Positions 38,872 to 46,953 of a stretch of DNA of 64,000 nt are shown piece after piece. Origin of the DNA: Bacteroidota bacterium (GTDB taxonomy: Bacteria; Bacteroidota; JABWAT01); NCBI GenBank assembly GCA_013360915.1, contig JABWAT010000007.1, positions 62,001-126,000 of the forward strand. Direction: 5' to 3'. A program made the translations under genes and the position numbers. Below the pieces are notes generated by a model that saw nothing but the letters and a program-made list of their open reading frames with translations, did no database searches and was not told where the DNA came from. Positions within the stretch are counted from its first letter, which is position 1. Each line of letters starts with the position of its first letter.

Positions 38872-39267
38872 TTATCTGGCCAGCCGGGCTCCCAGCCAGG
38901 CCATGGGCAGATAAGCTCCGATCAGATCGAGCAGGGTAAACCAAAGCGGTGATGGCAACATCATGACATTGATGATTCCGCCGATGAGAAACAATCCTCC
39001 TATCAGGAAGGCCAGCGGCACCTGTTGGGAGGTAGCAATTTTGGCGGCCAGAAAGGCACCAAGCAGGGTGCCGAGTGCATGAGCAAGAAACGGAAACAGG
39101 AAATGGGCCGGTTCCATGAGGGCCATGGCCGCCTTCAGCCCTTCCATGGTGGTCAGATCGGCACCAGCAGGCGGGGGCACCACCATCGGACCCACTGTGA
39201 CAAGGGCCATGTTTAAAACGCTGCCACCAACAATGCCTGCAATCACAGCCAGAATATTCCGAATCAT
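38872..39267 (-). CDS. Small four-helix membrane protein
   Basis: A 131-residue hydrophobic protein with four predicted membrane helices (about 4-24, 50-72, 78-98 and 105-125) and Gly/Ala-rich packing, starting MIRNILAVIAGIVGGSVLNMAL. This pattern is common in uncharacterised small membrane proteins of Bacteroidota and relatives. No catalytic motif is visible. It lies about 94 bases upstream of the DUF3124 lipoprotein gene on the same strand and may be cotranscribed. The function is unknown. Confidence 0.72.
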   Translation of the reverse strand: MIRNILAVIAGIVGGSVLNMALVTVGPMVVPPPAGADLTTMEGLKAAMALMEPAHFLFPFLAHALGTLLGAFLAAKIATSQQVPLAFLIGGLFLIGGIINVMMLPSPLWFTLLDLIGAYLPMAWLGARLAR

Positions 39268-39369
39268 AAAAGCCTCCGGTAAAATGGGAATTGGTTAACT
39301 GAATGGGTCGCTGGCAATATATTCAAAATCTGGGAAACCGGCCAACATGTGGGTTTTCAGATTCACAAC

Positions 39370-41160
39370 CTACTTACTCAGCACCATCTTGCCGGTTTTC
39401 AACTGGTCACCGGCGATTAACCGGTAGAAATACGTGCCGCTGGCCAGACCCGTGGCATCAAAAGAAATATCATGAATACCCGCCGGTCTGGGTTCATTGA
39501 TGAGAACCGCAACCGGACGACCAAGCACATCATAAACAGTCAGTGTGACCAGAACAGAGGCAGGCAATTGAAACCGGATCATGGTTTCGGGATTAAACGG
39601 ATTCGGACTGTTGGGAAACAATTCAAATGCACCGGGGTTACCAGACCCTTCCACCGACACAAACGGACAAGAACCCCACTGTGGTTTATTTTCTGGAGAG
39701 AGGGGGCTGTTTAACGAAAACCCATCTGGTTCTGAAAGAATATTGCTCACACACCAACCAGAAAGGTTTTGGTTGAATGAAATAGCATCAGCAAACATGT
39801 TGCGCATATGCCACACAGTGGAAACCTTCCAGTTGCCAATTGGTTGATTGAAGGAATATGCCTTATAAAACATTGCTTGAAAGCTCTGCACGGAAGACAC
39901 ATCCCATTTTTCAATGGGGTGGTTGAATGCAATTGCGCCCTCAAACATATTATCCATAGCAATTACGGATGATACGTCCCAATTACCAATTGGTTGATTG
40001 AAATCTGCTGCAGAAGTAAACATTCTGGCTGTGATAATTACAGACGAGACATTCCAATTTCCAATTGGTTGGTTAAAACTGGTTGCATTTTCAAACAGTC
40101 CAGTCATGTTAGTAACTGAAGATACATTCCAGTTTCCGATTGGTTGATTAAATTTAGAGGCGTCTTTAAACATCTCGAACATTGATGTTACTGATGATAC
40201 ATTCCAGTTTCCAATTGGTTGATTAAAAACCTTGGCATTATTAAACATTTGGTAAGTATATTTTACTGAAGATAAATCCCAGGTTCCAATTGGTTGATTA
40301 AATTTTGCTGCATTATAAAACATGTTTCCCATCAGGGTTACAGCAGATACATTCCACATATCCAATGGTTGGTCAAATTCATTAGTAAAGCTAAACATGA
40401 AGCTCATAACCGTAACCGAACCTACATTCCAGTTTCCGATTGGTTGGTTAAATATCGATGCACCACCAAACATGCCGAACATATTTGTTACTTTTGAAAC
40501 ATTCCAATCACTTAGTGGATTGTTAAATTTCTTTGCACCACCAAACATTATGCTCATGTCAGTAACATTTCTGACATCCCAGTTACCAATAGGTTGGTTG
40601 AATTCTAAAGCATTTTCAAACATTCCAGCCATAGTTGTGACTGATGACACATTCCAATTACCAATTGGCTGATTAAAAGCAAATGCATGAGAAAACATCC
40701 AGCTCATATCGGTTACCAGAGAAACATTCCAGGTCTCGAGTGGTTGATTGAAGGAGTTAGCGTTATAAAATAATGACTCAAAATTAGTAGATGACGAAAC
40801 ATCCCAATTTTCGATCGATTGATTAAATGTTTTTGCTCCAAAAAACATCTTCCTCATGCTTGTCACGGAAGACACATCCCAGTTTCCGATGGGCTGATTA
40901 AATGTTGTTTTATTTAAAAACATACTGCTCATATCCGTTACCAGACTAACGCACACTTTGGTGAGGTCGGCTCCTTCATCCCGGCGTTGGATCAGGAGAG
41001 CCCGGTCAACGGCTTCGTAAGTGACTCCATCAATCTCTCCTTTGTCGCCGGGTTGGGCGTCTTTGCAGGTTACGCATCCACGTTCGTTGATGCTGAAGGT
41101 TTGGGCATGTGATGGGGTGGTGAACAGTACAATAAAAAGGAACAGGATCAGGTGTTTCAT
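39370..41160 (-). CDS. DUF285/BspA-like repeat surface protein with type IX sorting domain
   Basis: About 596 residues. The start at 41160 gives a clean signal peptide (MKHLILFLFIVLFTTPSHA); an ATG 27 bases upstream is also possible and neither has a clear ribosome site. After a short N-domain (CVTCKDAQPGDKG) come about 16 tandem 25-residue repeats of type FNQPIGNWDVSSVTxMxxMF, the DUF285 leucine-rich-like family of surface proteins. A linker and a FlgD-like C-terminal domain follow (PNSPNPFNPETMIRFQLP), with the terminal GTYFYRLIAG...GKMVLSK signal. It is exported and probably adhesive. The repeat region is much more AT-rich than both ends of the gene. Confidence 0.9.
   Translation of the reverse strand: MKHLILFLFIVLFTTPSHAQTFSINERGCVTCKDAQPGDKGEIDGVTYEAVDRALLIQRRDEGADLTKVCVSLVTDMSSMFLNKTTFNQPIGNWDVSSVTSMRKMFFGAKTFNQSIENWDVSSSTNFESLFYNANSFNQPLETWNVSLVTDMSWMFSHAFAFNQPIGNWNVSSVTTMAGMFENALEFNQPIGNWDVRNVTDMSIMFGGAKKFNNPLSDWNVSKVTNMFGMFGGASIFNQPIGNWNVGSVTVMSFMFSFTNEFDQPLDMWNVSAVTLMGNMFYNAAKFNQPIGTWDLSSVKYTYQMFNNAKVFNQPIGNWNVSSVTSMFEMFKDASKFNQPIGNWNVSSVTNMTGLFENATSFNQPIGNWNVSSVIITARMFTSAADFNQPIGNWDVSSVIAMDNMFEGAIAFNHPIEKWDVSSVQSFQAMFYKAYSFNQPIGNWKVSTVWHMRNMFADAISFNQNLSGWCVSNILSEPDGFSLNSPLSPENKPQWGSCPFVSVEGSGNPGAFELFPNSPNPFNPETMIRFQLPASVLVTLTVYDVLGRPVAVLINEPRPAGIHDISFDATGLASGTYFYRLIAGDQLKTGKMVLSK
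39735..40915 (-). repeat. 75-bp tandem coding repeats (DUF285), AT-rich
   Basis: About sixteen 75-bp units encode 25-residue DUF285 repeats. A recurring core reads CCAATTGGTTGATTAAA on the plus strand. G+C is 17 of 60 at 40201-40260, against 30 of 60 at 39541-39600 and 35 of 60 at 40981-41040 in the flanks of the same gene. Confidence 0.9.
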
Positions 41161-41245
41161 GGTCGATGTGTTTGTGAGTTGTTTCATGTCGTATTTCAGT
41201 CCGGAATTTCAGCGAAAAAAAATGGAAGAAGGCCGGGATCAGAAG

Positions 41246-41282
41246 GAAAGAAAACGCCATTCAGCGCAGTTGGTTTTCTTTC
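41246..41282 (-). terminator. Hairpin between the GIY-YIG gene and the DUF285 gene
   Basis: Perfect 10-base arms GAAAGAAAAC (41246-41255) and GTTTTCTTTC (41273-41282) enclose a 17-base loop. The arms are A-rich then T-rich, so it could terminate transcription in either direction. It lies 31 bases past the stop of the GIY-YIG-like gene. Confidence 0.55.
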
Positions 41283-41313
41283 TGGTCGGATAAAAATACA
41301 AAATATTCCGTTT

Positions 41314-41676
41314 TTACGCCTTTTTCTGCCCATGATAGCCCCGGTCACCGGTCGGATCGAGTTTTTCCATCCAGAGAGCGAGGAGGGATTTCATGTCTTC
41401 GGTGTAATTCCGGTCGGTTTCATCGGTCGGGTCGAGTCGGTCAACAACCGAAAGTTCAAATGCCTGCTTTCCCAACCGGGAAAAATCTGCTTGTAACTCA
41501 CGGTTCCGGTGACTTCCCATTTCCAGTTGAAACAGGTGACGGTTCAGAGAGCCGGGCAGATTTAAGCTCCAGTCCAGAAAAATCTTGCCACTATCCAGAT
41601 TTTTTATCTGAAAAATGCCCATGGGCTGAATGGTTTCCTTGTATTGCCTTCGGACTTCGCGCTGGTTCATGCTCAT
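41314..41676 (-). CDS. GIY-YIG-fold protein, degenerate catalytic motif
   Basis: A 120-residue protein resembling the small GIY-YIG nuclease-like family: MGIFQIKNLDSGKIFLDWS, then NRHLFQLEMGSHRNRELQADF near residue 45-65, and the family's C-terminal DRGYHG. The tyrosines of the GIY and YIG elements are Phe (GIF, and FLD in place of YIG), so nuclease activity is doubtful. Homologues are common but uncharacterised. The start overlaps the upstream methyltransferase stop by 4 bases, so they form a coupled pair. Confidence 0.7.
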   Translation of the reverse strand: MSMNQREVRRQYKETIQPMGIFQIKNLDSGKIFLDWSLNLPGSLNRHLFQLEMGSHRNRELQADFSRLGKQAFELSVVDRLDPTDETDRNYTEDMKSLLALWMEKLDPTGDRGYHGQKKA

Positions 41677-42293
41677 GGTTGTGGCTTTCGTAAAAGAATC
41701 CGCCGGAAAAGACCGCCGGCATCGGCATCTGTATCCGATAGAATCTCAAGTCCGGTGGGGGAAAGAAGTGACTCGGCCTGCCGGGTCAGGTGAGTGGCTA
41801 GAAAGGCAGATGGAAGGTTCAATAACCGTCGCAGAATCGTGGGTTTCTGATTCCTTCCGACAAACTTATCGAAAACGGCCACAGTACCGCCGGGTTTCAG
41901 CACCCGCACCGTTTCTCTCAGGCAGGCATCCGGGTCTGGAATAACCGCCAGAATCAGATGAAGAACCACATGATCGAAGGACGCATCGGGAAAGTCCAGA
42001 TGGTGTCCATCCATGACAAGCGCTTCAACCGGCCGGTTCAACCGTTCCGCCCGTTTTTTCACCCGCGCAATCATGGCGGGGGTCAGATCGGTCGCCACCA
42101 CCCGGCAATTTGCAGGAAAAAAGGGAAGATCCAATCCTGTACCGGCTCCGATAAGAAGTACGCTTGCTCCAGGCTGAATCTGCAGTGAGTCAACCGATAA
42201 GCGCCTGGACCGGTTAAACAGTGCAGCCACTCCATCATAAAATGGTGTGTAAATGGTGTAGCGGATCCGGTTCCAGGTGTTGGTGTTAAACAT
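41673..42293 (-). CDS. Class I SAM-dependent methyltransferase
   Basis: A 206-residue methyltransferase with motif I SVLLIGAGTGLDLPFF (about 44-59), an acidic second-strand residue (VVATDLTPAMIARV), FDHVVLHLILAVIPDP and VLKPGGTVAVFDKF. The layout resembles UbiE/phosphatidylethanolamine methyltransferase types. It is transcribed away from the membrane-protein/regulator operon that starts at 42415, and is coupled to the GIY-YIG gene downstream. The substrate is unknown. Confidence 0.86.
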   Translation of the reverse strand: MFNTNTWNRIRYTIYTPFYDGVAALFNRSRRLSVDSLQIQPGASVLLIGAGTGLDLPFFPANCRVVATDLTPAMIARVKKRAERLNRPVEALVMDGHHLDFPDASFDHVVLHLILAVIPDPDACLRETVRVLKPGGTVAVFDKFVGRNQKPTILRRLLNLPSAFLATHLTRQAESLLSPTGLEILSDTDADAGGLFRRILLRKPQP

Positions 42294-42355
42294 GGGGTGC
42301 CCTCCGTTCCAGAGCGGAAAATCCGCATCCTTCAGGTCAGAAAAAAGTCCCCTGC

Positions 42356-42386
42356 TTGACTTGATGGGGTCTTTGCTTCAACTTTG
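42356..42386 (+). promoter_or_regulatory. Candidate promoter of the membrane-protein/wHTH operon
   Basis: TTGACT (42356-42361) precedes CAACTTTG (42379-42386), which resembles the Bacteroidota -7 element TAnnTTTG, with TTG 20 bases ahead. The downstream part lies inside the palindrome at 42381-42397, as expected for a repressed promoter. Confidence 0.4.
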
Positions 42387-42397
42387 TACCACAAAGT
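42381..42397. promoter_or_regulatory. Palindromic operator ACTTTGT-ACC-ACAAAGT
   Basis: Perfect 7-base arms around a 3-base centre, 8 bases ahead of the AGGAG ribosome site of the gene at 42415. The second gene of that operon encodes a winged-helix regulator, so autoregulation through this site is likely. Confidence 0.6.
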
Positions 42398-42414
42398 ACT
42401 TTTTAGGAGAACAA

Positions 42415-43035
42415 ATGACGCCTTCCTCCCAACCCGATTTCCGGCAGGATCTGGCCGAGATCCGAACCATGATGGAACGTTCCTCCAAATTCAAACCGCT
42501 GGTCGGACTTTCAGGCGTTCTGTCAGGCTGTTATGCATTGGCAGGTTCAGCTGGGGTCTGGTGGGGACTCGGTTTCAGGCCGGTCTCGGTGGTGAATCCT
42601 CAGATTCCTGACCTGGTGGTAGCCGGTACAGTGATTGTGGCCATTCTGGTCCTGCTTGCGGCGCTGATCACCTCTGTCTGGATGTCCTGGCATCATGCCC
42701 GTCGGATAGGGACCTCATTGAATTCACCACCCGCCCGCCGCATGATTGGTCAGGGTCTGACCCCGTTGGTTACCGGCGGAGTCATTCTTCTTATCCTCCT
42801 GTCGGAAGGACTGACCGGCTGGATGGCACCGGTATCCATGATTTTCTATGGTCTGGCCATGGTCAGCGCAAGTCCGTTCACACTTGAAGAAAGTCGCTGG
42901 CTGGGTCTTGTGCAGATTGTTCTGGGGCTGGCTGGTCTGGTTTTCCCATTGTTCGGAATTCTGTTATGGGCTCTCGGATTTGGTGTGGTGCACATTGGGT
43001 TTGGCTGGATCATGTCGGTCAGGTATAACCAGTGA
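42415..43035 (+). CDS. Membrane protein paired with a wHTH regulator
   Basis: About 206 residues from the ATG at 42415, which has AGGAG 5 bases upstream. A longer in-frame reading from 42277 would translate through the palindromic operator and is rejected. A soluble N-terminal ~35 residues (DFRQDLAEIRTMMERSSKF) is followed by about six membrane helices. No catalytic motif is evident. It is coupled (4-base overlap) to a winged-helix regulator. Such pairs are common in Bacteroidota but their function is unknown; the membrane protein may signal to or be controlled by the regulator. Confidence 0.8.
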   Translation: MTPSSQPDFRQDLAEIRTMMERSSKFKPLVGLSGVLSGCYALAGSAGVWWGLGFRPVSVVNPQIPDLVVAGTVIVAILVLLAALITSVWMSWHHARRIGTSLNSPPARRMIGQGLTPLVTGGVILLILLSEGLTGWMAPVSMIFYGLAMVSASPFTLEESRWLGLVQIVLGLAGLVFPLFGILLWALGFGVVHIGFGWIMSVRYNQ

Positions 43036-43367
43036 ATCAGACGATGAACGGCTATCAGAAGGCCTTCGAAAACCGGATCCGGTTGGGGATCATGTCGGCC
43101 CTGTCGGTGAACGACCGGCTCAGTTTCAATGAGCTGAAAGAGCTGCTTACGCTGACCGACGGCAACCTGGCCAGCCACCTGAAAAGTCTCGAAAAGGAAG
43201 GCTTTGTGGTAGTCTCCAAATCCTTTATTGGCCGGATTCCCCATACGACTTACTCCATGACCGATTCCGGCCGGATAGCGTTTATGGACCATCTGAAAGC
43301 CCTTGAAGCTCTGATTGGTCTGGTTAATCGGTCGGCCGGACCTTCAACCGGGTCCGGATCGGACTGA
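43032..43367 (+). CDS. Winged-helix transcriptional regulator (PF13601-like)
   Basis: A 111-residue DNA-binding protein beginning with GTG inside the upstream stop. An ATG 12 bases later is an alternative start. The winged helix spans about residues 10-90: NRIRLGIMSALSVNDRLSF, the recognition region LTDGNLASHLKSLEKEGFV and the wing SKSFIGRIPHTTYSMT. It resembles ArsR/MarR-like 'transcriptional regulator' HTH_27 proteins without metal-binding cysteines. It probably binds the ACTTTGT/ACAAAGT palindrome upstream of its operon. Confidence 0.88.
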   Translation: MNQTMNGYQKAFENRIRLGIMSALSVNDRLSFNELKELLTLTDGNLASHLKSLEKEGFVVVSKSFIGRIPHTTYSMTDSGRIAFMDHLKALEALIGLVNRSAGPSTGSGSD

Positions 43368-43403
43368 AGAAATCCCTGATTGTGATAAAAAAGGAATACC
43401 GGC

Positions 43404-43844
43404 ATGATTCTGTTTAATCTGAAAGCACTCGAATCCAGGCTAAAAAACCGGGAAATGACCCAACCGGAGTATTTCCGTTATCTGATGGCCAACTGGCTGG
43501 TCTTAGGAACGCTTTCCTTTCTGGTTGTGGATGACCAGTGGGACAACCCCGGGGTGGCTGGCATGCTGCTGATTATTCCGGCTGTTGGCGTGTTGCTGGG
43601 ATACCGGTCGAACCGGAAGGGAGACAATGCCGATTTTCTGAACCGGTTTATTAAGCTTCATTTTGTAATCGGTATGCGGTTCTTTCTTCTGAGCATCGCT
43701 GTGGTGCTGTTGGTTGCCCTGATCGGTCAGTTTATCCCCGATCATCCGGTGAAAGGATTTATTCTGGGCGGTTCGGTTATGGCCGTCATGATTGGCTTTT
43801 ATGGGTCGCTGGCCCGGTCAGTCGGTTGTGTGGCCGGCAGATAA
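43404..43844 (+). CDS. Small membrane protein, 146 aa
   Basis: A 146-residue protein with a soluble N-terminal region (KALESRLKNREMTQPEYFRYLMANW) and about four hydrophobic helices (about 29-42, 48-64, 86-108 and 115-140). It is not a family I can name. It lies 36 bases after the winged-helix regulator and 27 bases before the sugar transferase, all on the plus strand, so it is probably in the same transcript. Role unknown. Confidence 0.7.
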   Translation: MILFNLKALESRLKNREMTQPEYFRYLMANWLVLGTLSFLVVDDQWDNPGVAGMLLIIPAVGVLLGYRSNRKGDNADFLNRFIKLHFVIGMRFFLLSIAVVLLVALIGQFIPDHPVKGFILGGSVMAVMIGFYGSLARSVGCVAGR

Positions 43845-43871
43845 TGATCTTAAATCAGAGACCGGATTGAA

Positions 43872-44420
43872 ATGAAACGCCTGTTTGATCTCACCTTTTT
43901 CCTGCTGGCCGTCCTGATTTTTTCCTTGCCGGTCCTTCTGATTTCACTCACTCTGTGGTTCGTGGAACGGCATCCGGTGTTTTTTAGGCAGGAACGCATC
44001 GGAAAAGACAAGCAACCATTTCAGATCCTTAAATTCCAGACGATGGTGAATGGCATTCCGACACCCGTGGGTGCTCTGCTGCGCAAAACAGGTCTGGATG
44101 AGATCCCCCAGTTTTTTAATGTACTGAAAGGTGACATGAGCATTGTGGGACCCCGGGCGCTTACAAGGCAGGATATCGACCGGCTGGGATGGAATGATGA
44201 GTATCATTCAGCCCGCTGGAGTGTGCTGCCTGGTATTACCGGCCTGGCCCAGTTGTATGGTGGCCAGCATCGGAAAACCTCCTGGTTCTGGGACCGGCAT
44301 TACCTGAAAAACCACCCCCTTCTTCTGGATGCAGGCATTGTGGCGGTTTCCTTTATGATGAACCTTTTCGGTAAAACGAGGGTCAGGCAATACGTGTTCG
44401 GACGGAAGGATCTGAAGTAA
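43872..44420 (+). CDS. Undecaprenyl-phosphate sugar phosphotransferase (PglC/WcaJ catalytic-domain type)
   Basis: A 182-residue monotopic membrane transferase of the bacterial sugar transferase family. One N-terminal membrane helix (residues 5-30) is followed by the catalytic core: RQERIGKDKQPFQILKFQTM, the Asp-Glu dyad in GLDEIPQFFNVLKGDMSIVGPRA, and PGITGLAQ. It attaches a sugar-1-phosphate to a lipid phosphate, the first step of a lipid-linked glycan. It lies 2 bases before the radical-SAM gene. The glycosyltransferases of the 26-31 kb block could extend its product (inference). Confidence 0.92.
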   Translation: MKRLFDLTFFLLAVLIFSLPVLLISLTLWFVERHPVFFRQERIGKDKQPFQILKFQTMVNGIPTPVGALLRKTGLDEIPQFFNVLKGDMSIVGPRALTRQDIDRLGWNDEYHSARWSVLPGITGLAQLYGGQHRKTSWFWDRHYLKNHPLLLDAGIVAVSFMMNLFGKTRVRQYVFGRKDLK

Positions 44421-44422
44421 CC

Positions 44423-45871
44423 ATGAAAGTGAAACTGATTCTCCCGGCGCTCGCCGAGGCCGAAAGTCCCTTTTGGCGTCCCATCAAATATTCGCTGTTT
44501 CCACCTCTCGGACTGGCGACGCTGGCTGCCTATCTGAATGAGGATGATGAGATCGAGCTTCAGGATCAGCACGTGGAAACGCTCACTCTCGATGACTATC
44601 CCGACCTGGCGATTATTCAGGTGTACATCACCAATGCTTACCGTGCATATGCCATTGCTGACCACTACCGGAAAAGGGGCGTGTATGTGTGTCTGGGAGG
44701 CCTGCATGTGACCTCTTTGCCCGATGAAGCGGCTGCTCATGCCGATTCCATCTTTCTGGGGCCGGGTGAGGAAACATTTCCGGACTTTCTTCACGATTTC
44801 CGGCTGAAACAGCCAAAGAAACGGTATCAGTCCGGTAACCGGACGCTGGACCGGCTGCCTCCGATCCGCCGGGATCTGATCAAACGAAACCGGTACCTGG
44901 TTCCCAATTCCATTGTGGTGTCACGCGGCTGCCCGCATCATTGCGATTTCTGTTACAAGGATGCCTTCTTCGAAGGTGGAAAATCCTTTTACACCCAACG
45001 GGTGGATGATGCACTTGCCGATATCGACCGGCTGCCGGGACGTCATCTGTACTTCCTGGATGATCATTTACTGGGTGATGCCCGGTTTGCTTGGGCCCTG
45101 TTCGATGGGATGAAGGGCATGAACCGGGTGTTTCAGGCCGCGGCTACCATTGATTCCATTCTGCGGGGTGACCTGATTGAAAAAGCTGCTGCGGCGGGTC
45201 TGAGAAGTGTCTTTGTCGGATTCGAAACCTTGTCACTGGCCAACCTGAAACAAAGCAATAAGAAACAGAATCTTGGAAGGGATTACACCCGGGCTGTCAG
45301 CCGGTTGCACTCCCTTGGCATCATGATCAACGGCAGCTTTGTATTCGGATTGGATGACGATGACCCCGATGTTTTCAAACGCACCGTGGAATGGGGCGTT
45401 TCACAGGCTATCACCACAGCCACCTACCACATTCTGACACCCTACCCGGGTACCCGGTTGTTTCAATCGATGGAATCGCAGGGCCGGCTTCTTACCCGAA
45501 ATTGGGATTTATACGATACCCGTCATGTCGTGTACCAGACCCGGAATCTGACGGCAGAAGAACTGAAGGTAGGGTATGACTGGGCCTACCGCGAATTTTA
45601 CCGGTGGTCATCTATCCTGTCTGCAAGCCTGAAACATGACTCTCATCAGCATAAGCTGAAACATCTTTTGTATGCGGGTGGGTGGAAAAAGTTTGAGCCT
45701 CTGTGGAATCTGATAATTAAAACCCGTCATCTGAATTCCATGCTCCCGTTTCTGGAATCCATTCTCTCAGAGGTGAAACGCAGTCCTTCCCTTCAACCGG
45801 AAGCGGACCTGCCTTCACCGGCTGGTCAACCCGTTCCGGAAACACTTTTTACCGGAAAAATCCTAGACTGA
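44423..45871 (+). CDS. B12-binding-domain radical SAM protein
   Basis: A 482-residue protein. The N-terminal 130 residues have the cobalamin-binding Rossmann-like fold of this class (PPLGLATLAAYLNE, VCLGGLHVTSLPDEAA). The radical-SAM core has the 4Fe-4S motif CxxxCxxC at C170-C174-C177 (RGCPHHCDFCYKD), then GLRSVFVGFETLS and TPYPGTRLFQ. Members methylate unactivated carbons or rearrange lipids, sugars or antibiotics. The substrate here is unknown. The 2-base gap after the sugar phosphotransferase suggests a lipid or glycan substrate. The C-terminal ~40 residues are Pro-rich. Confidence 0.9.
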   Translation: MKVKLILPALAEAESPFWRPIKYSLFPPLGLATLAAYLNEDDEIELQDQHVETLTLDDYPDLAIIQVYITNAYRAYAIADHYRKRGVYVCLGGLHVTSLPDEAAAHADSIFLGPGEETFPDFLHDFRLKQPKKRYQSGNRTLDRLPPIRRDLIKRNRYLVPNSIVVSRGCPHHCDFCYKDAFFEGGKSFYTQRVDDALADIDRLPGRHLYFLDDHLLGDARFAWALFDGMKGMNRVFQAAATIDSILRGDLIEKAAAAGLRSVFVGFETLSLANLKQSNKKQNLGRDYTRAVSRLHSLGIMINGSFVFGLDDDDPDVFKRTVEWGVSQAITTATYHILTPYPGTRLFQSMESQGRLLTRNWDLYDTRHVVYQTRNLTAEELKVGYDWAYREFYRWSSILSASLKHDSHQHKLKHLLYAGGWKKFEPLWNLIIKTRHLNSMLPFLESILSEVKRSPSLQPEADLPSPAGQPVPETLFTGKILD

Positions 45872-45942
45872 CCACCGGGATTGGCAATGCTGCAGACCAT
45901 GGGTTGAATTTAATCCGCACAACAACCACCTTTGTCAGGACC

Positions 45943-46953
45943 ATGAAGACCCTGACTGTGACCGATTACCAGGCACTCCCGAAAGTGGAGTTGCATCTGC
46001 ATCTTGATACCTCCATGCGGGTGGATACCATCCGCCGGTTCCTCATCCGTGAAGGCTATGAGGTTCCCGAACCGCTCGATCAGTACACGGTGGCTCCGGC
46101 CAAATGTGAGAATCTGCTCGAATACCTCCGTAAAATCGATCCGGCCCTCGATGCGCTTCAGAGTGCCGAAGCCATCGAGGAAACGGCCTTCCAGATGTCT
46201 GAAGACCTGGCAGCCAACGGACACATCTACGCCGAAATCCGGTTCGCTCCCAACCTGAATATCCGTAAAGGAGAAACGGTGGATTCCATCTTATCTGCGG
46301 CCATACGCGGATTTGAACGCGGGAGAAAAACATTCGGAGTCGAGGTGGGCATTATTCTCTGCATCCTGAGACATTTCACGCCTGAACAGAATGAATCGGT
46401 GACCGATTTAGCCCTCAGACGTCCGCAGGATATTGTCGGGTTCGATCTGGCAGGGGATGAAAATTTCAGCGGAATGAGTCAGAAACATCATTTTGACCGG
46501 GTAAGGGAAATGGGTATTCCTGTGACCATTCACGCAGCCGAAGCCTGGGGTCCGGACCGCCTTGAAGAAGCCATCCGGCATCTTGGAGCCAGGCGCATCG
46601 GTCATGGCGTGAGGCTGGAAGAAAACCCGGAATTGTTACGTGAACTGATTGACCGCCAGATACCGCTGGAAATGTGTCCGACCAGCAATGTGCAGACCAA
46701 TGCAACGACCGATTTTTCCAGTCATCCCATCGATCGGTATCTGCAGATGGGTGTGGCGGTAACTGTGAATACCGATGCTCTGACGGTGACTCCTTCGACC
46801 CTGTCGCAGGAATATGCGGTTCTGAGTAAAACCTTCGGCTGGGGGCTCGAACAGTTTATCCGCACGCAAAAGACCGCCATCTCGACGCTTTTTCTGCCAG
46901 ACCGGGACAAGCAGCGGTTACAGACTCAGTTCGATCTCAGAATCAAACGCTGA
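45943..46953 (+). CDS. add: Adenosine deaminase
   Basis: About 336 residues from the ATG at 45943. An in-frame TTG at 45904 adds 13 residues with no family resemblance. It hydrolyses adenosine (or a related purine) to inosine and ammonia in purine salvage. Zinc ligands are H18 and H20 (ELHLHLD), the His of TIHAAEAWG and the Asp of VTVNTDALT. The catalytic Glu is in HAAE and RRIGHGVRL follows. The TSM after HLHLD and NTDALT instead of NTDDP place it in the branch common in Firmicutes and Bacteroidota. Its 3' end overlaps the convergent kinase gene by 11 bases. Confidence 0.92.
   Translation: MKTLTVTDYQALPKVELHLHLDTSMRVDTIRRFLIREGYEVPEPLDQYTVAPAKCENLLEYLRKIDPALDALQSAEAIEETAFQMSEDLAANGHIYAEIRFAPNLNIRKGETVDSILSAAIRGFERGRKTFGVEVGIILCILRHFTPEQNESVTDLALRRPQDIVGFDLAGDENFSGMSQKHHFDRVREMGIPVTIHAAEAWGPDRLEEAIRHLGARRIGHGVRLEENPELLRELIDRQIPLEMCPTSNVQTNATTDFSSHPIDRYLQMGVAVTVNTDALTVTPSTLSQEYAVLSKTFGWGLEQFIRTQKTAISTLFLPDRDKQRLQTQFDLRIKR

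Noticed and set aside
39735-40915. CRISPR array suggested by regularly spaced 75-bp similarity
   Set aside because: The periodicity is of coding 25-residue DUF285 units that vary throughout, with no constant repeat and unique spacer structure, and no cas genes.
42277-42414. Upstream extension of the membrane-protein gene
   Set aside because: It would translate through the palindromic operator and promoter; AGGAG and ATG at 42415 give a better start.
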